A DNA stretch of 64,000 nt from Vigna angularis (GCF_016808095.1 NC_068971.1:8630501-8694500), one strand, 5' to 3'. Positions 34,083-44,689 are shown, counted from the stretch's first letter. A program made the numbers and translations. Notes: generated from the letters alone by a model not told the origin.

Positions 34083-36197
34083 CACTTTAATATTATTTCA
34101 CTTGGTTAGAAAAAATTTTCAGGGAGCTAAACAGAAAAATGAACCAATGATAAAAATTATTACCAGCTTAAGAAATAAGAAAATTTGACAACTAAAGCTG
34201 CTACTAATCCTTTGAACACCCTCAACTAAAGTTCTACCAACAACTCCTCTTTAATAGTTTTTGCCTAAATTTATTTTGGTCCTGATCCAGCACTTGATGA
34301 CAAGGGCAAGATGAAAGAAAATACTCATCTCTATCCCATGATATTCTGTGTAAATCCCATACAAAAGCCGTAAAGGTTTAGTCAAAATACTGAGTAAGGC
34401 CCCACTTGTGAGCCTTGTATGCTGGACCATCTTTAAACAGAGGTGGAGAGCGAAAAACTGAAGACTAATATTCAAGCAATACATGCACAGATTGAAACTG
34501 AAATTAAAACATACACTGAAGCATCTCTTAAAGAAGCAACGAACACCAAATAGTTTTGGATTCCAGTCACTCGGAAAAATAGAACTAATCAAGAAATACT
34601 AATATTAAAATTATGATTGATTCACTTCATTTGTAGGCAAAGCAGTACAAGGGTATAGTTTAAAATGAATTGAAACAGCTTGACTTTTGAAACTTCATCC
34701 AAACATGCAAATATAAAGAAAAAGTTACCTCAAATCATTTCTAGGATGGTTGTGTCGGTAATTGTATAAACATGAGGGCTTTCAATTGCCTTACAGTTGT
34801 ATGTTTCAATATAGTCATTACCAAAGAAAGGAACTTACTTAAAGGGATTGACAGCAACCAAAACGGGCCCAGCTTTCGTCTGAATTAAATAGTCATGCAC
34901 TTAAAGATGTTATGATTTGGAAACTAAACAAAGAGAGAATATTAGGAGATATAAGCTTACATAGATCATATCTTGGTTGTATCTATATTGCAGGATGAAT
35001 AAATCTGCTGGTACATTTAAATAACTAAGTTCCATGAGGTCATCCACTCCATTAAGAATGTTGGGATTAGCTGGCACCAAATTATCCTCTTTCACCTTTA
35101 AAACCTATGATAGGCTGGACTGTACAATTAATCAGACCAAAAAGAACTTAACAGTCTAGAGAAACAATGTTGCGTATCTTACTTTCCCATCTGGCAGTGA
35201 AATGAGAGATTCAGCTCCGGAAGTTGTTATTATCTTTACCAGCTCCCAATCCCCATTTGGTAGTTGAAGCCATAACTGAAGTTTCTGATATAATGAACTC
35301 CAAAAGTAAGACAAACAAGAAAAAAATTTAAATTATCCATTAATGGGATCAAACAAACTCAATAAAGAAAACACTGATTCCCTGTAATATTAAGTTATCT
35401 TCGTTTGAAAATTTTCAAACATATTATCAAAGCAATGAGGAGTGCATTCTATTCCCAGCTGAGCATATCCACTAGCATCCATATTGAATTGAAAGAAACC
35501 TAATGAATCAACCAAAAGAATCAATATAACAAATTGCAAATCTTACAAAACGACTCAAATTGTCATTTCTTAATGCTTTTCCATTACCAAAGGCTTCTAG
35601 TATTGGATTAGTTTTTAATATCTCGTTCTCTATTCCGCTTCCTCCTCCAAGGGCAGTCAAGTATTGCATTACTATTTTTGCTGTCTCGGTCTTTCCGACT
35701 CCACCCTCACCACTGAATATGTAGATAAAAGGAGTTATTACAAGTTTTATTTCAAAGTCAACTAAGGGTACACTAGGTTTATGAAACCAGATTGATCACC
35801 ACATTATGCTGAAAACATTGAGCAACAAATACAAACTTTACCAATCAAAGTACATCTATGAATAGAAAATGAGACAATCACCTTAAATTCGTAGTCTCAC
35901 CCACTAAAAGTTACTTTGTTAAATAAATGTTAACGTGTCAAGTATGATAGATTGGTAGCAAATAAGTAAAAAGAATACAACGAAGAACTACAAGGGAGAC
36001 CTGATACCAAATAAAATTACACGAAACAACCAATTAAACCACAAATCAAATCTATACATCCAGACGCTTGAAAGTTGAAATTTTTAAGAAACATGAGTTT
36101 CTTTTTAATCTATACGAAAATAATATCAAACCAAATTAACGAACAATATGGAAAATGCATTTCTCTTTAGTCTTTCATCTATCTAGAGAACGAGAGC
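34083..36197 (-). pseudogene. myosin VIII-like fragment, unit U6
   Basis: Exons: P-loop 35547-35712 ([18 protein letters not shown]), a about 35183-35283 (PNGDWELVKIITTSGAES in frame), b 34961-35104 (VKEDNLVPANPNILNGVDD), c about 34739-34888. The first 60 bp match U2's start (aaaaaattttcagggagc), while its P-loop exon is closer to U4's, so the unit looks mosaic. Confidence 0.77.
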
Positions 36198-36712
36198 CAC
36201 TTTAATATTATTTCACTTGGTTAGATAAATTTTTCAGCGAGCATAAAGAGAAAAATGAACCGATGATAAAAAATATTACCAGCTTAAGAAATAAGAAAAT
36301 TTGACAACTAAAGTTGCTACTAATCCTTTGAACACCCTCAACTAGAGTTCTACCAACAACTCCTCTTCAATAGATTTTTCCTAAATTTATTTTAGTCCTG
36401 ATCCAGCACTTGATGACAAGGGCAAGATGAAAGAAAATACTCATCTCTATCCCATGAGATTCTGTGTAAATCCCATACAAAAGCCGTAAATGTTTAGTCA
36501 AAATACTGAGTAAATCTATGAATGGAAAATGAGACAATCACCTTAAATTCGGAGTCTCACCCACCTAAAGTTCCTTTGTTATATAAATGTTAACGTGTCA
36601 AGGATGATAGATTGGTAGGGAATAACTAAAAAGAATACCACGAAGAACTACAAGGGAGACCTGATACTAAATAAAATTACACGAAGAAAGCAATTAAACG
36701 ACAAAACAAATT
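36198..36712 (-). repeat. myosin array unit U7, internally deleted end of array
   Basis: Matches the first 310 bp of a unit, then jumps at about 36512 to a part that lies some 1.4 kb further in other units (ctatgaatggaaaatgagac), and ends at about 36712. No exon remains. This is the right edge of the array. Confidence 0.75.
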
Positions 36713-36785
36713 CAAGAACTTGGGATAACGTAGTAATACTACTGAAAGAAATCGGGAAAATGCTTCTTTTTTCGGTAATAAATAC

Positions 36786-36880
36786 ATGGATGTCCATAAC
36801 CACAACTGCGGATGGAATTCCCAACCTTAATCACCTTCTGATATATTTCTTTGTGTGTCAACCAGTTGTACTTGTCTGCC
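36786..36880 (-). pseudogene. exon relic resembling long-chain acyl-CoA synthetase
   Basis: On the minus strand, after an AG acceptor at 36881-36882, the sequence reads KYNWLTHKEIYQ followed by KVIKVGNSIRSCGYG. Plant long-chain acyl-CoA synthetases (LACS), which activate fatty acids to acyl-CoA, have a very similar stretch shortly before their CGIYGAN motif. That motif is not found here, and no GT donor follows the match. It is a lone exon fragment with no neighbouring LACS exon, 70 bp from the end of the myosin array and on the same strand. Recognition is from memory of the family; a protein search would settle it. Confidence 0.6.
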
Positions 36881-37738
36881 TATAGAGTCACGAAAAGGAA
36901 ATTCAAGTAAGTTATAAGTGAAAAATGGTCAAGCGATGTCAAGAAAAATTTCAGAACACAAGACTCAATCGGTAGTCAAAACATCACCTGTCCATTCAAA
37001 ATTTTTAGGCAACAAAGCATTGGATATTTGTCAGCAGACAATATGTAAAAGTACAACTCAGAACTGAATTGACTAATATTTTATTAATACAAGTCATAAG
37101 TTCGGTTGAGGGTAACATTGATCTGGATCAACACCCACTCCTAAACCAAGTAAAAGACTAAACAAGTACTAAGAAAAAACAAGAACATAAGACCTAATAA
37201 CAAAATATAAAGAAAGACTCCACAAACAAAAGGAGTCCAAGAACAATATCGATTGTCCAGAAAAAGCAAATATAAGAAGGAAAAAAAAACAGGATACAGC
37301 AAACAAGAAAACAGAAAGCACAAATAACACGTAACATTTCATAAAATGCAAATAAAACAATTACAGAGACAAGAGAACTAGGTATGACTGAAATAGAAAA
37401 ACCTTTAAGCCAGTAATGTTCAGTGATCCACCTTCAAACAAACAAAAAGTTCTTGAAAATAAACAGAAAAAAAAAGAAAGAGAAGAAAAATAATACAAAA
37501 GACGACGAAAATGAAATCCTCTTCTGCTTTATCCAATCTCATATCTTTCCACCACAACACAATTGCAAAAGTTAATAATTTGGAAAACATCCGAAACTAA
37601 ACTATATGATCGTTAAGGAAAAAAAAAGGAAAGATAAAGAGAAAGAGAAATGTGATTTTCCCGCACTTCCTCTGCACTCATCAATTCAATTTACTGATTG
37701 CCGTTTATACCCTTTCAACATTTTTAACCCACTTTCAA

Positions 37739-37785
<47 letters not shown>

Positions 37786-38970
37786 CTGCTTTTTTTTAAT
37801 TTTTTAAAACGGAAAGGACAAAATAAAAATTTAAACTATAGAAAATTAATTTAAAAAAAAAATTTAAATATTAAGCTTAAGTTTTAATTTCTTTAAAAGG
37901 GAAAAACACAAAAAATAATTAAGAGTAAATAAAAATTGGTTTTGTAATAAAATTTGAAATTGAATTTTTTTTATCGATTTTTCCAAAAAATTAACTTTTG
38001 ATCTTATAATGTAATTCTAATTTAAACTTATGAATTAAAGAATAAATATAATGGTTTAAATAAAATAATATAGTTTGAAAAATGTGAATTAAATAATTAA
38101 TTGTTTTTATAAATGAATATTATAATTTATTTTTGTAAATATTGTGATTCTTGTAACTTCGAGATGTAAAAATAGAATAATAAATATAATAAATAAAAAG
38201 ACAATTAAGTAAATTAATAAACTCATAAATTACAAGGTTTATATTAATGTTAACTTCTTAAAAGGTAAATAATTTAAGAAAATGTTTGAAAAATATTTAA
38301 ATAAATTAAATGCCGATTTTTTTTAAGAAAATAAATCAAATCTATCCTTTTAATTAATTGCACTAATATAAATTAAGGAGTCAAAGTTATTGAACCTGTT
38401 TTATTTATAGGTATAAATTCCATTTTTTTTATCCTATAGGTATTATAATATGATTACTATTTTACGTTTCCAACTTAAAATAATTGTTATTTAATATTTT
38501 ATAAAATATTAATTGTTCAATAACACTTTTAGTTTTCTATCTTTGTTTGAAAATTCGTCTCCTAATTTATTTTGTCTCAATTAAATGTTTATTTTCTTAA
38601 AAATTCAGTCAATTTAATCATATATTAGTTGATAGTGTTTTTTATTTTTTATTTTTTTATTATTATTTAAGTAAAAAATACCATATAGTTGTAATACTGT
38701 GTAGTAAGTTCCATGTAGTAAAAATTATAAATAAAACAACTTATTACTTAAAATCATTAAATTGAAATGACAGTGAACTAATTCTCAACCCAATAAAATC
38801 CTAGTTTCTTCTTTAATGCAGTAGAATTCAAAGAACAATTATCAATCTCCACTATAACTAGGAATTAAAATATGAATTATATGGTTTACTAAGTTAAAAT
38901 TAATCAAAATTAGAATTACACTAAAATAATAGCTAAAATCACTATATTAACACATTTACAAAATCAAAGA
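36881..38970. other. AT-rich intergenic DNA, no gene seen
   Basis: No coding signal or recognisable element on either strand apart from the (TA)n tract at 37743-37782. Short open frames (such as 37141-37360 on the minus strand) are low-complexity. Confidence 0.6.
37743..37782. repeat. (TA)n microsatellite
   Basis: About 20 uninterrupted TA dinucleotides. Confidence 0.97.
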
Positions 38971-38974
38971 ATAT

Positions 38975-39600
38975 ATATTTTAATCGATTAGTTAATTGAT
39001 TAATCCTTAAAATAATCAATTAAGTTGATCGTTAGAGTTTTCTAACTTTTAAAAATTAGTCGTTGTACTCATTTTAATCGATTAACACTTGCATTAATCG
39101 ATTAAAAGTGTTAAATGGCCTGGAAACGAAGAACGGAAGAGAATTTGCGTGACTCTATAAATAGGTTCTCTTTTTCCATCAACAAACAACTCTTCCCTTG
39201 TGCTCTAGTACTCATAAATCATTGAGACTTGTGTGTTCTTGTTCGGCTTGTGAAACTCGTGTCTGTGAAACTAGTGAAGTGTTGCTATGGTGACAGAGGA
39301 AATAGTTGGTTCATCCTTGGTGTGTTTAAGGAGGTGTTCGGAAGAGGAAGTTCATCCTTCGTGAAGTATTCGGAGGAGGTGTTCATCCTTTGTGAAGACT
39401 CAAAGGAGGTGCAGGTTCATCTCTTATGGTATAAAGAGAGGTGGTTTCTAAAGTTTTACAAATTGTTTCTTTGTGATTATAATTTGTAATTGTTTGTTTA
39501 TCTTGTTTTGAGATAAGCGACTGGGTAGGATTGGTAAGATCCGAACCACGATAAAATCATATGTGCAAATTTCTTTCAACCTTACTCTTTATTATTTGCT
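38975..39600 (+). repeat. probable LTR relic
   Basis: Contains repeated TTAATCGATTA motifs (about 38980-39110), a TATA box (tctataaatagg, about 39155), a start-site-like pyrimidine stretch, and a U5-like segment with short repeats (gttcatcct...gtgaag, gaggaggtgttc) ending in a pattern common in plant copia LTRs (ggttcgga-type sequence near 39530). Neither a partner LTR nor a target duplication was found, so edges are approximate. Confidence 0.4.
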
Positions 39601-40784
39601 TGGTAAGTTTAAATTGACTTAAAATTAAAAGTCACACGTTCGTATTAAAGACCCTATTGATTTGTTATTCCATACTAACCATTCCGTTGCAATCACTCTG
39701 ACATAATGCAAATAATTATTTATACCACTTTGAAAAAAAAATGTGAAAAACATGAATTGGACAATTTGGTAAAAAATGATATAGTAAGTAAAATTAAGTA
39801 TCATGACATATAATATAAAATTTAGCATTAGTTATATGAAAGCATGGGCATGACATGAGTAGGAAGAAACAATACATAGTTAGACTTAAAAAGTACATAA
39901 ACTTTAAAATTCTTAGCACTATAACCAATTAACTCGAGAGCTCTAGAATTCATATGGTCAAACTTTAACTCTTTATATGATTCATATAACCCTTTAGCAA
40001 CTTAGATGCTCTGAGAGCTCATTATAATTGCTAAAATCACGCAAATCCAATCACCGTCAGCTTGAAAGATTTTAATGTTGACACCCTAGATGGTCTAACT
40101 TTCGTAGCCTATGTAGACAACGTAATATCTAATTCTTTCAATTTTCTACTTCTACAATATTGTCTTAAGTATTCTTTGTCAGTGTCCAAAACCATTGTAA
40201 TTTTTTATAGCATGAATTAAATTTAGAGAGTTAAACTTGTTTACCACTTGAGAGGTTATTATTATTTTTTCTACAAAATCTTATCCATAAGGAAAGGTCC
40301 AATTATAATAATAAGTTGTTTGCACACTGGGGATAACCATAAATGACTTGTTTACTCGTTATAAACAAAAGTGGCTTGTGCACTTGTATAATAAACCAGC
40401 AACAACAAGGTAAACCAGTGATATGACAACCACTGCATAGCAGAAGAAAGATAAAAGTAGAAAAAGAGTCACTCGTTAGAAAATGGAATAGCTCATCACA
40501 AAACCATCCTTAAACTAGGATAACATGCAAGAACTGAAATGTTATGTGAACAAAATATAGGGTATATGAATAGTAATATAATCATAGACACAAATGAGTT
40601 AAGCTTTTCAATGGCCATTTTTAACTGTGAATTTACTGAACAAGTTTGACTTTTACATCAACATAACCAATCAATGAAATATAGTCATTATGATCAGTTT
40701 CAAATAACCCAAATTAAATCAAGCAGGTTATCGTTCTAATGTAAGATTTATGATAAAAAAGAAATTTTAACCAAGTAAAATTAC
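39601..40784. other. intergenic DNA, nothing recognised
   Basis: No ORF, RNA gene or repeat structure that I can support on either strand. Confidence 0.5.
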
Positions 40785-41139
40785 TTGGATATATTCCATC
40801 TTCATTTTTCTTGAGGAGTTCACACATGCTGTAAAACACGATCTTAGAATATTAAGGATTGAAAACACTGCACAAATAAAATAAACATAAGAATGAAAAC
40901 AAATAAAATAAACATAAGAATGAAAAAAATGAGGATAATAATTTCAACCACAGAAAAGATTTACTTAAAGGAAAACATCTTCCAAACCGACTTTGCATTA
41001 GACATCTTTGGGAATATTTGAGGCAGTTTCTTTGAGAAATGTTTGAGGCAGTTTGAATATTTAAGGTCTTTCAGCTTTTCAGACAATCGCTCTTTATCCA
41101 TAGCCTTTTGCAGATAAACTCCAAGTCTCATCATTTTCC
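40785..41139 (-). pseudogene. two exon-like segments, unidentified
   Basis: On the minus strand, 41139-40975 is bounded by a TTTGCTGCAG acceptor and a GTAAAT donor. It encodes KMMRLGVYLQKAMDKERLSE followed by further Lys/Leu-rich sequence, in one open frame. A second piece, 40828-40785, lies between a TTTTACAG acceptor and a GTAATT donor and reads MCELLKKNEDGIYP. I do not recognise either. The neat splice edges, open frame and shared orientation with the CAMTA and LACS relics suggest captured exons of another gene, but chance is possible. Confidence 0.35.
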
Positions 41140-41253
41140 CTGCAGCAAAATAGAAACGAAATGAAAGAGCTATAAATGATAAAAAAAACACTGGAAGGTA
41201 ATAACAAAAAGAGGTAATAACAGCAAAAATTATAAAGAAATGAAAAAAAATAC

Positions 41254-41296
41254 CTTAATTTCCAAGTAATGGAAAAATACTGTGTGTATCATATCC
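41254..41296 (-). pseudogene. CAMTA-like small exon relic (HIVFVHYLEVK region)
   Basis: A 43-base exon on the minus strand between a CATTCCAG acceptor and a GTATTT donor reads DMIHTVFFHYLEIK. Calmodulin-binding transcription activators (CAMTA) have a short exon coding nearly this sequence at the end of the CG-1 DNA-binding domain. It fits with the CG-1 exon at 43267-43381 upstream on the same strand. The exon that should lie between them is not found; a solo LTR and two MITEs occupy the interval. Confidence 0.6.
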
Positions 41297-41411
41297 CTGG
41301 AATGAAAGAAAATTAACAAGAAAATAATGTCCTGATTAATTATAAGACATGAATATAGCAGTAGATGTACATCAAAAGCTCGTATTAGTAAAGATGCAGC
41401 AAACACAATAA

Positions 41412-41580
41412 GGAAAATGTTTCTTGAACAACCATTTTTGACAACATTTAGACATACGCACACGTGTCAAAATCTGAGTGGTCTAGTTGGAAAAATTAAA
41501 TGAAAATGGACCACTCAGATTTTGACACGTGTGCGCGTGTCTAAATGTTATCAAAAATGGTTGTTCAAGTATCATTTTCC
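41412..41580. mobile_element. MITE 1 (Mutator-like, 10-bp TSD)
   Basis: 169 bp that fold almost end to end: the left half (from ggaaaatgtttcttgaac) is matched by the right half in reverse complement (ending gttcaagtatcattttcc), with long inverted repeats through a cacacgtgtcaaaatctgag core. The 10-bp direct repeat AACACAATAA flanks it (41402-41411 and 41581-41590). That length fits Mutator-like elements. No coding capacity. Confidence 0.85.
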
Positions 41581-41813
41581 AACACAATAAGATTAAAAAA
41601 GTGTCATATACAATTTGTAGATAAAGAAGAAATTACATTAGGAACAAATGGCTTAATTAGATGATCACTACCAGAGGTAGGATAAGAAATCCTTCAAACA
41701 CATTAAACACAAGGACAACAGGGAAAAAAGACGCAGCAAAGCTTCTCGACCAACTTATCTAAGCTAGAAACTCCTTTGAAGTACAGAAACACCAGAAAAA
41801 GTGAAAAAAAAAA

Positions 41814-42009
41814 GAAAATAATGATACTTTGAAAACATTTTTGAACATTTTTTACAACATTTTAACATTATCTACGTGTCATTATGTGATTGGTTCATAT
41901 TGGTGTTTATGATTATTATTATTGATTGTGGAGTAATTTTGGATCAATAAAATGAAACGTAAATAATATTAAATGTTATCAAAAAAATATTGTTAAAGTA
42001 TCATTATCC
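41814..42009. mobile_element. MITE 2, diverged relative of MITE 1
   Basis: Terminal segments (gaaaataatgatacttt at the left, aaagtatcattatcc at the right) are inverted repeats related to MITE 1's ends (atgatactt...aacaatttttgataacattt pattern). The centre differs and is not a hairpin. It is flanked by runs of A, so the duplication cannot be resolved. Confidence 0.6.
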
Positions 42010-42183
42010 AAAAAAATTGTACCTCCAATGTTCTGTTTACTTAAATGAAGTTACAATACAACACATTAACACTTCCAACCTAAATTTGCTTAAATGATGT
42101 TACAATCTCGGTGAATAGTTTTATAATGATAGAGACAAATTTTTAGGGAAGGCTAATTGAAAACTAACTGAAAAAATACCCAT

Positions 42184-43188
42184 TGTACTGATAGGTCCTC
42201 CCGGCATAAGACAGACGTTCAATCATTCAAGAAGTTGACGCCCGCCCAAGAATCTGGACCGGACGAGCGGCCAACCATTAAGAGGTGGACGTCCGCCCAG
42301 GGTTGGCGCGTCCGCCCAATAATCTAGTACGCATTCACGAGCCGGACGCCCGCCCAAGGATTGTACGTCCGCCCAAGAGCTGGACGTCCGCCCAAGGAGT
42401 GGACGGCCGCCCAAGAGCTGGACATCCGCCCAAGGAGTGGACGACCGCCCAAGAGCTGGACGTCCGCCCAAGGAGTGGACGACTGCCCATTAGCTGGACG
42501 TCCGCCCAAGGAGTGGACGACCGCCCAAGAGCTTGACGTCCGCCCAAGGATTGGACTTCCGCCCAAGAGCTGGACGCCCACCTAGGGTAACATCCCTGAC
42601 CGACCATCATTCCCAACCGACGCACTCTGCTGATTACATGGTTAAATGCTAATGACACATTAAGTCCTTAAGGAAGATTAAGGTATTATTGGGCCGTTTC
42701 CAGGCCCCCAAAAGGTAAAAGCCCATTACGATCAATATAAATAAAGGTCTCAGGTATGATTTCTGGACAGATTGCTTAGAACGCAACACAAGCATGCATT
42801 ATTCAATGCCCTGTCATATTACTGACTTGAGCGTCGGAGTGCCTTTAGCAGGTACCCGGCCCCCTCCCCAACTGGGAGGGTGGAGCAGCGCCGAGGAGAG
42901 GGAGGACGCCCGCCCAGCTTGGAGCTGAAAGCAAAGGATCATCCGCCAGGAGGGGAGGACGCCCGTCCGGTTTGATGCAGAGGATCATCCGCCAAGAGGG
43001 GAGGACGCCCGTCCAGCTTGGTGCAGAGAGCGAGCGTCCGGATTGGAGGACGTCCGCCCGGTTTGGAGCACAGAGCGATCGTCCATCTTGGTGCCGCCCG
43101 CCAGTGAAGCTTGCTTCGGCTCGTGGGATCCAGCCGAAAGTGTCCGCCCGTTTGTTTTTGCAGGGTCCGCCCGGATCCGGTCGAAACA
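42184..43188 (+). repeat. solo LTR of a gypsy-type element
   Basis: 1005 bp beginning TGTACTGATAGG and ending GAAACA, flanked by a perfect 5-bp duplication CCCAT (42179-42183 and 43189-43193). No internal domain, primer site or second LTR, so it is the product of LTR-LTR recombination. It has a TATA-like box (caatataaataaagg, about 42735) and the ttgagcgtcggagtgcc motif near 42827, seen in plant gypsy LTR U5 regions. Two GC-rich tandem blocks lie inside (42340-42570 and about 42900-43080). Confidence 0.88.
42340..42570 (+). repeat. GC-rich tandem repeat inside the solo LTR
   Basis: Alternating 18-bp motifs of the type gagctggacgtccgccca and aggagtggacgaccgccc, about 12 in all. Open frames on several strands here (about 42223-42658) are made by this periodicity and are not genes. 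Confidence 0.88.
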
Positions 43189-43266
43189 CCCATCATCTTA
43201 TGCATAAGCTAATGATCTTATACAGATTTGATAAACTCCAAAAACAAATATTAACCAAATTATTAC

Positions 43267-43381
43267 CTTCAACTTTTCATGAGCTTCTTTCACGGTCTTT
43301 CTATCCTTTTTCTTTCTCCAATTATTCCATCCTTTCTAAAGTACCTCAAAACCTTTCTATCAAATAAAAAAAGTGACCCAC
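43267..43381 (-). pseudogene. CAMTA CG-1 domain exon relic
   Basis: A 115-base segment on the minus strand, with a CACAATTTCAG acceptor and a GTAATA donor. It reads [19 protein letters not shown], then a one-base deletion shifts the frame; the next bases still spell NWRKKKD and [11 protein letters not shown] in the shifted frame. This is the conserved core of the CG-1 DNA-binding domain of plant CAMTA transcription factors. The frameshift and isolation make it a fragment. It is cut off from the other CAMTA exon (41254-41296) by the solo LTR. Confidence 0.8.
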
Positions 43382-44340
43382 CTGAAATTGTGAAGTAAAA
43401 TTCAAAGCTTTTATGTCTTTGTAAACTCAAAGTAATGATAGGAGTATGATTAGAAGCTAAAAGATAGAGTAAAAATAACAACAAAGCAAGTTATAAGAAA
43501 ACAACAAATACTAACAATAACATCCTAAATTCTAATGAATTGACGGGATAATGCAATAAGTACACAAGTTGCTTTTCTGCTGTCAAGCTTCACCAACTTT
43601 TCTTTTTTACTGAATAATGTGCCTTTATTCTTTGAACTCAGTTAAATGAACTCAACAAGGAGAATACTTCCATTTTGAAACACATTATTCAGCACATAGA
43701 AAGATATGATTAATTCTCTTTTGATAGTCTCCTTTCATTAAATGGAGAAGCCGAGAGATAACTTTTACCGATGAACAAAAGGCCCAATAATAGAACTTTT
43801 ACAGAAGTTAATCAGAGGACTTATATTTTAAAGGATTAGGAAAGTTAAGAAAAAAAAAGTAAGTCAAATGCTACCTTATAAGATACACGTATGAAAAATA
43901 GTATAGACAGGAAAGCATATTAATGCAACTTTATCCTTTAAAATAGTAAAATGATATAAGAACCAGAAATAAAGAACACGAGAAATTTATGAAAGTGAAT
44001 TAAAGAGAAGAAAAAAATTGTCATCGACGCTATCTCTATCGCCTTCACCATTTGCCACGGCTTCGGTTCTCTCCATCGCCTTCCACTTCGCTCTCACTTT
44101 TCCCCAAACTTTTATTGGGCTTTCTCTTCTTGATTAACTAATTAATTAATAATCTCAATCTTCTATCCTACTCAAAACAAATTAATTAAATTAAGATTTA
44201 AATATTAGATAGACACATTTTTCACTTCTACGTGGCTTCTAGATTGTGATGCAAAGTAACACAAGACTTAATTACGTCCAAATGCTTAAATCTTAAAAAA
44301 AAACACTTATGTAAATGGATATTGTCTCAATTGTTTTAGG
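43382..44340. other. intergenic DNA, nothing recognised
   Basis: AT-rich sequence with one pyrimidine-rich patch (about 44020-44130). No coding or repeat signal that I can support. Confidence 0.5.
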
Positions 44341-44374
44341 TTTATAACAGTGATTCTACAACTGATGTATATTT

Positions 44375-44570
44375 AGGCGAGGTAAAAGGTTAGGATTTTT
44401 TGCCTTGGTTCAAAAAATCGGGAGCAGTAAAGCGAATAAAAAAATAAAAAATTAGGTCTATTGCCTCGATTTTAGTTTGAATCGAGGTCGTAGACCCTTA
44501 AAATTAATTAATTAAATGATCTATTGCCTCGGTTGGATCCAGAACCGAGGTAATAGACCCTTTTTTGTCT
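44375..44570. repeat. CCTCGGTT stem-loop motifs, possibly CACTA-type subterminal repeats
   Basis: At least two short hairpins: cctcgatt...aatcgagg (about 44466-44489) and gcctcggtt...aaccgagg (about 44526-44552), each next to a tctattg/tagaccc string, plus a related cttggttc at 44404. Repeated CCTCGGTT/AACCGAGG motifs occur in subterminal regions of plant CACTA elements. No CACTA terminus was found, so the link is weak. Confidence 0.4.
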
Positions 44571-44689
44571 CAGTTTTCATCCATGTCTTAGAGAAAAAGG
44601 AGAAGATCAAGAAACTAAAATCCAAGATGTTACTCCTCCTCATTCACCCCCTCTGTCCTATACATCTCATTTCCAAGAAAAAAAATATG

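Larger units (their letters stand above)
22008..36712 (-). repeat. tandem array of about 2.1-kb myosin VIII-derived units
   Basis: Seven head-to-tail units, U1 to U7, with boundaries set at the recurring string cactttaatattatttcac (about 23806, 25851, 29860, 31968, 34083 and 36198). Net unit length is about 2045-2155 bp after removing the LTR insertion from U3. Each full unit has, reading the minus strand, exon a, b and c, then a long intron-like stretch and the P-loop exon of the next unit down. Introns and many splice dinucleotides are kept, so this is a DNA-level duplication, not retrocopies. It belongs with the outlying unit at 2377-3307. Confidence 0.85.

Noticed and set aside
22499..35095. 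Series of 60-113-residue minus-strand open frames in the array
   Set aside because: They are single exons of the myosin fragment read into flanking introns; none is an independent small gene.
37141..37360. Hydrophobic minus-strand frames that look like membrane peptides
   Set aside because: Low-complexity A-rich DNA gives Phe/Leu-rich translations on the complement; no homology or gene structure.
39229..39489. 86-residue open frame (MCVLVRLVKLVSVKL...)
   Set aside because: Lies in an LTR-like segment downstream of a TATA box, and its residues come from short DNA repeats. The LTR reading is more likely.
42340..42570. Regularly spaced repeats resembling a CRISPR array
   Set aside because: Contiguous tandem motifs with no unique spacers, inside a plant LTR with a target duplication.
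42223..42658. Overlapping open frames with periodic peptides (GGRPLLGRTSSSWADV-like)
   Set aside because: Created by the 18-bp tandem repeat inside the solo LTR, which stays open in several frames.
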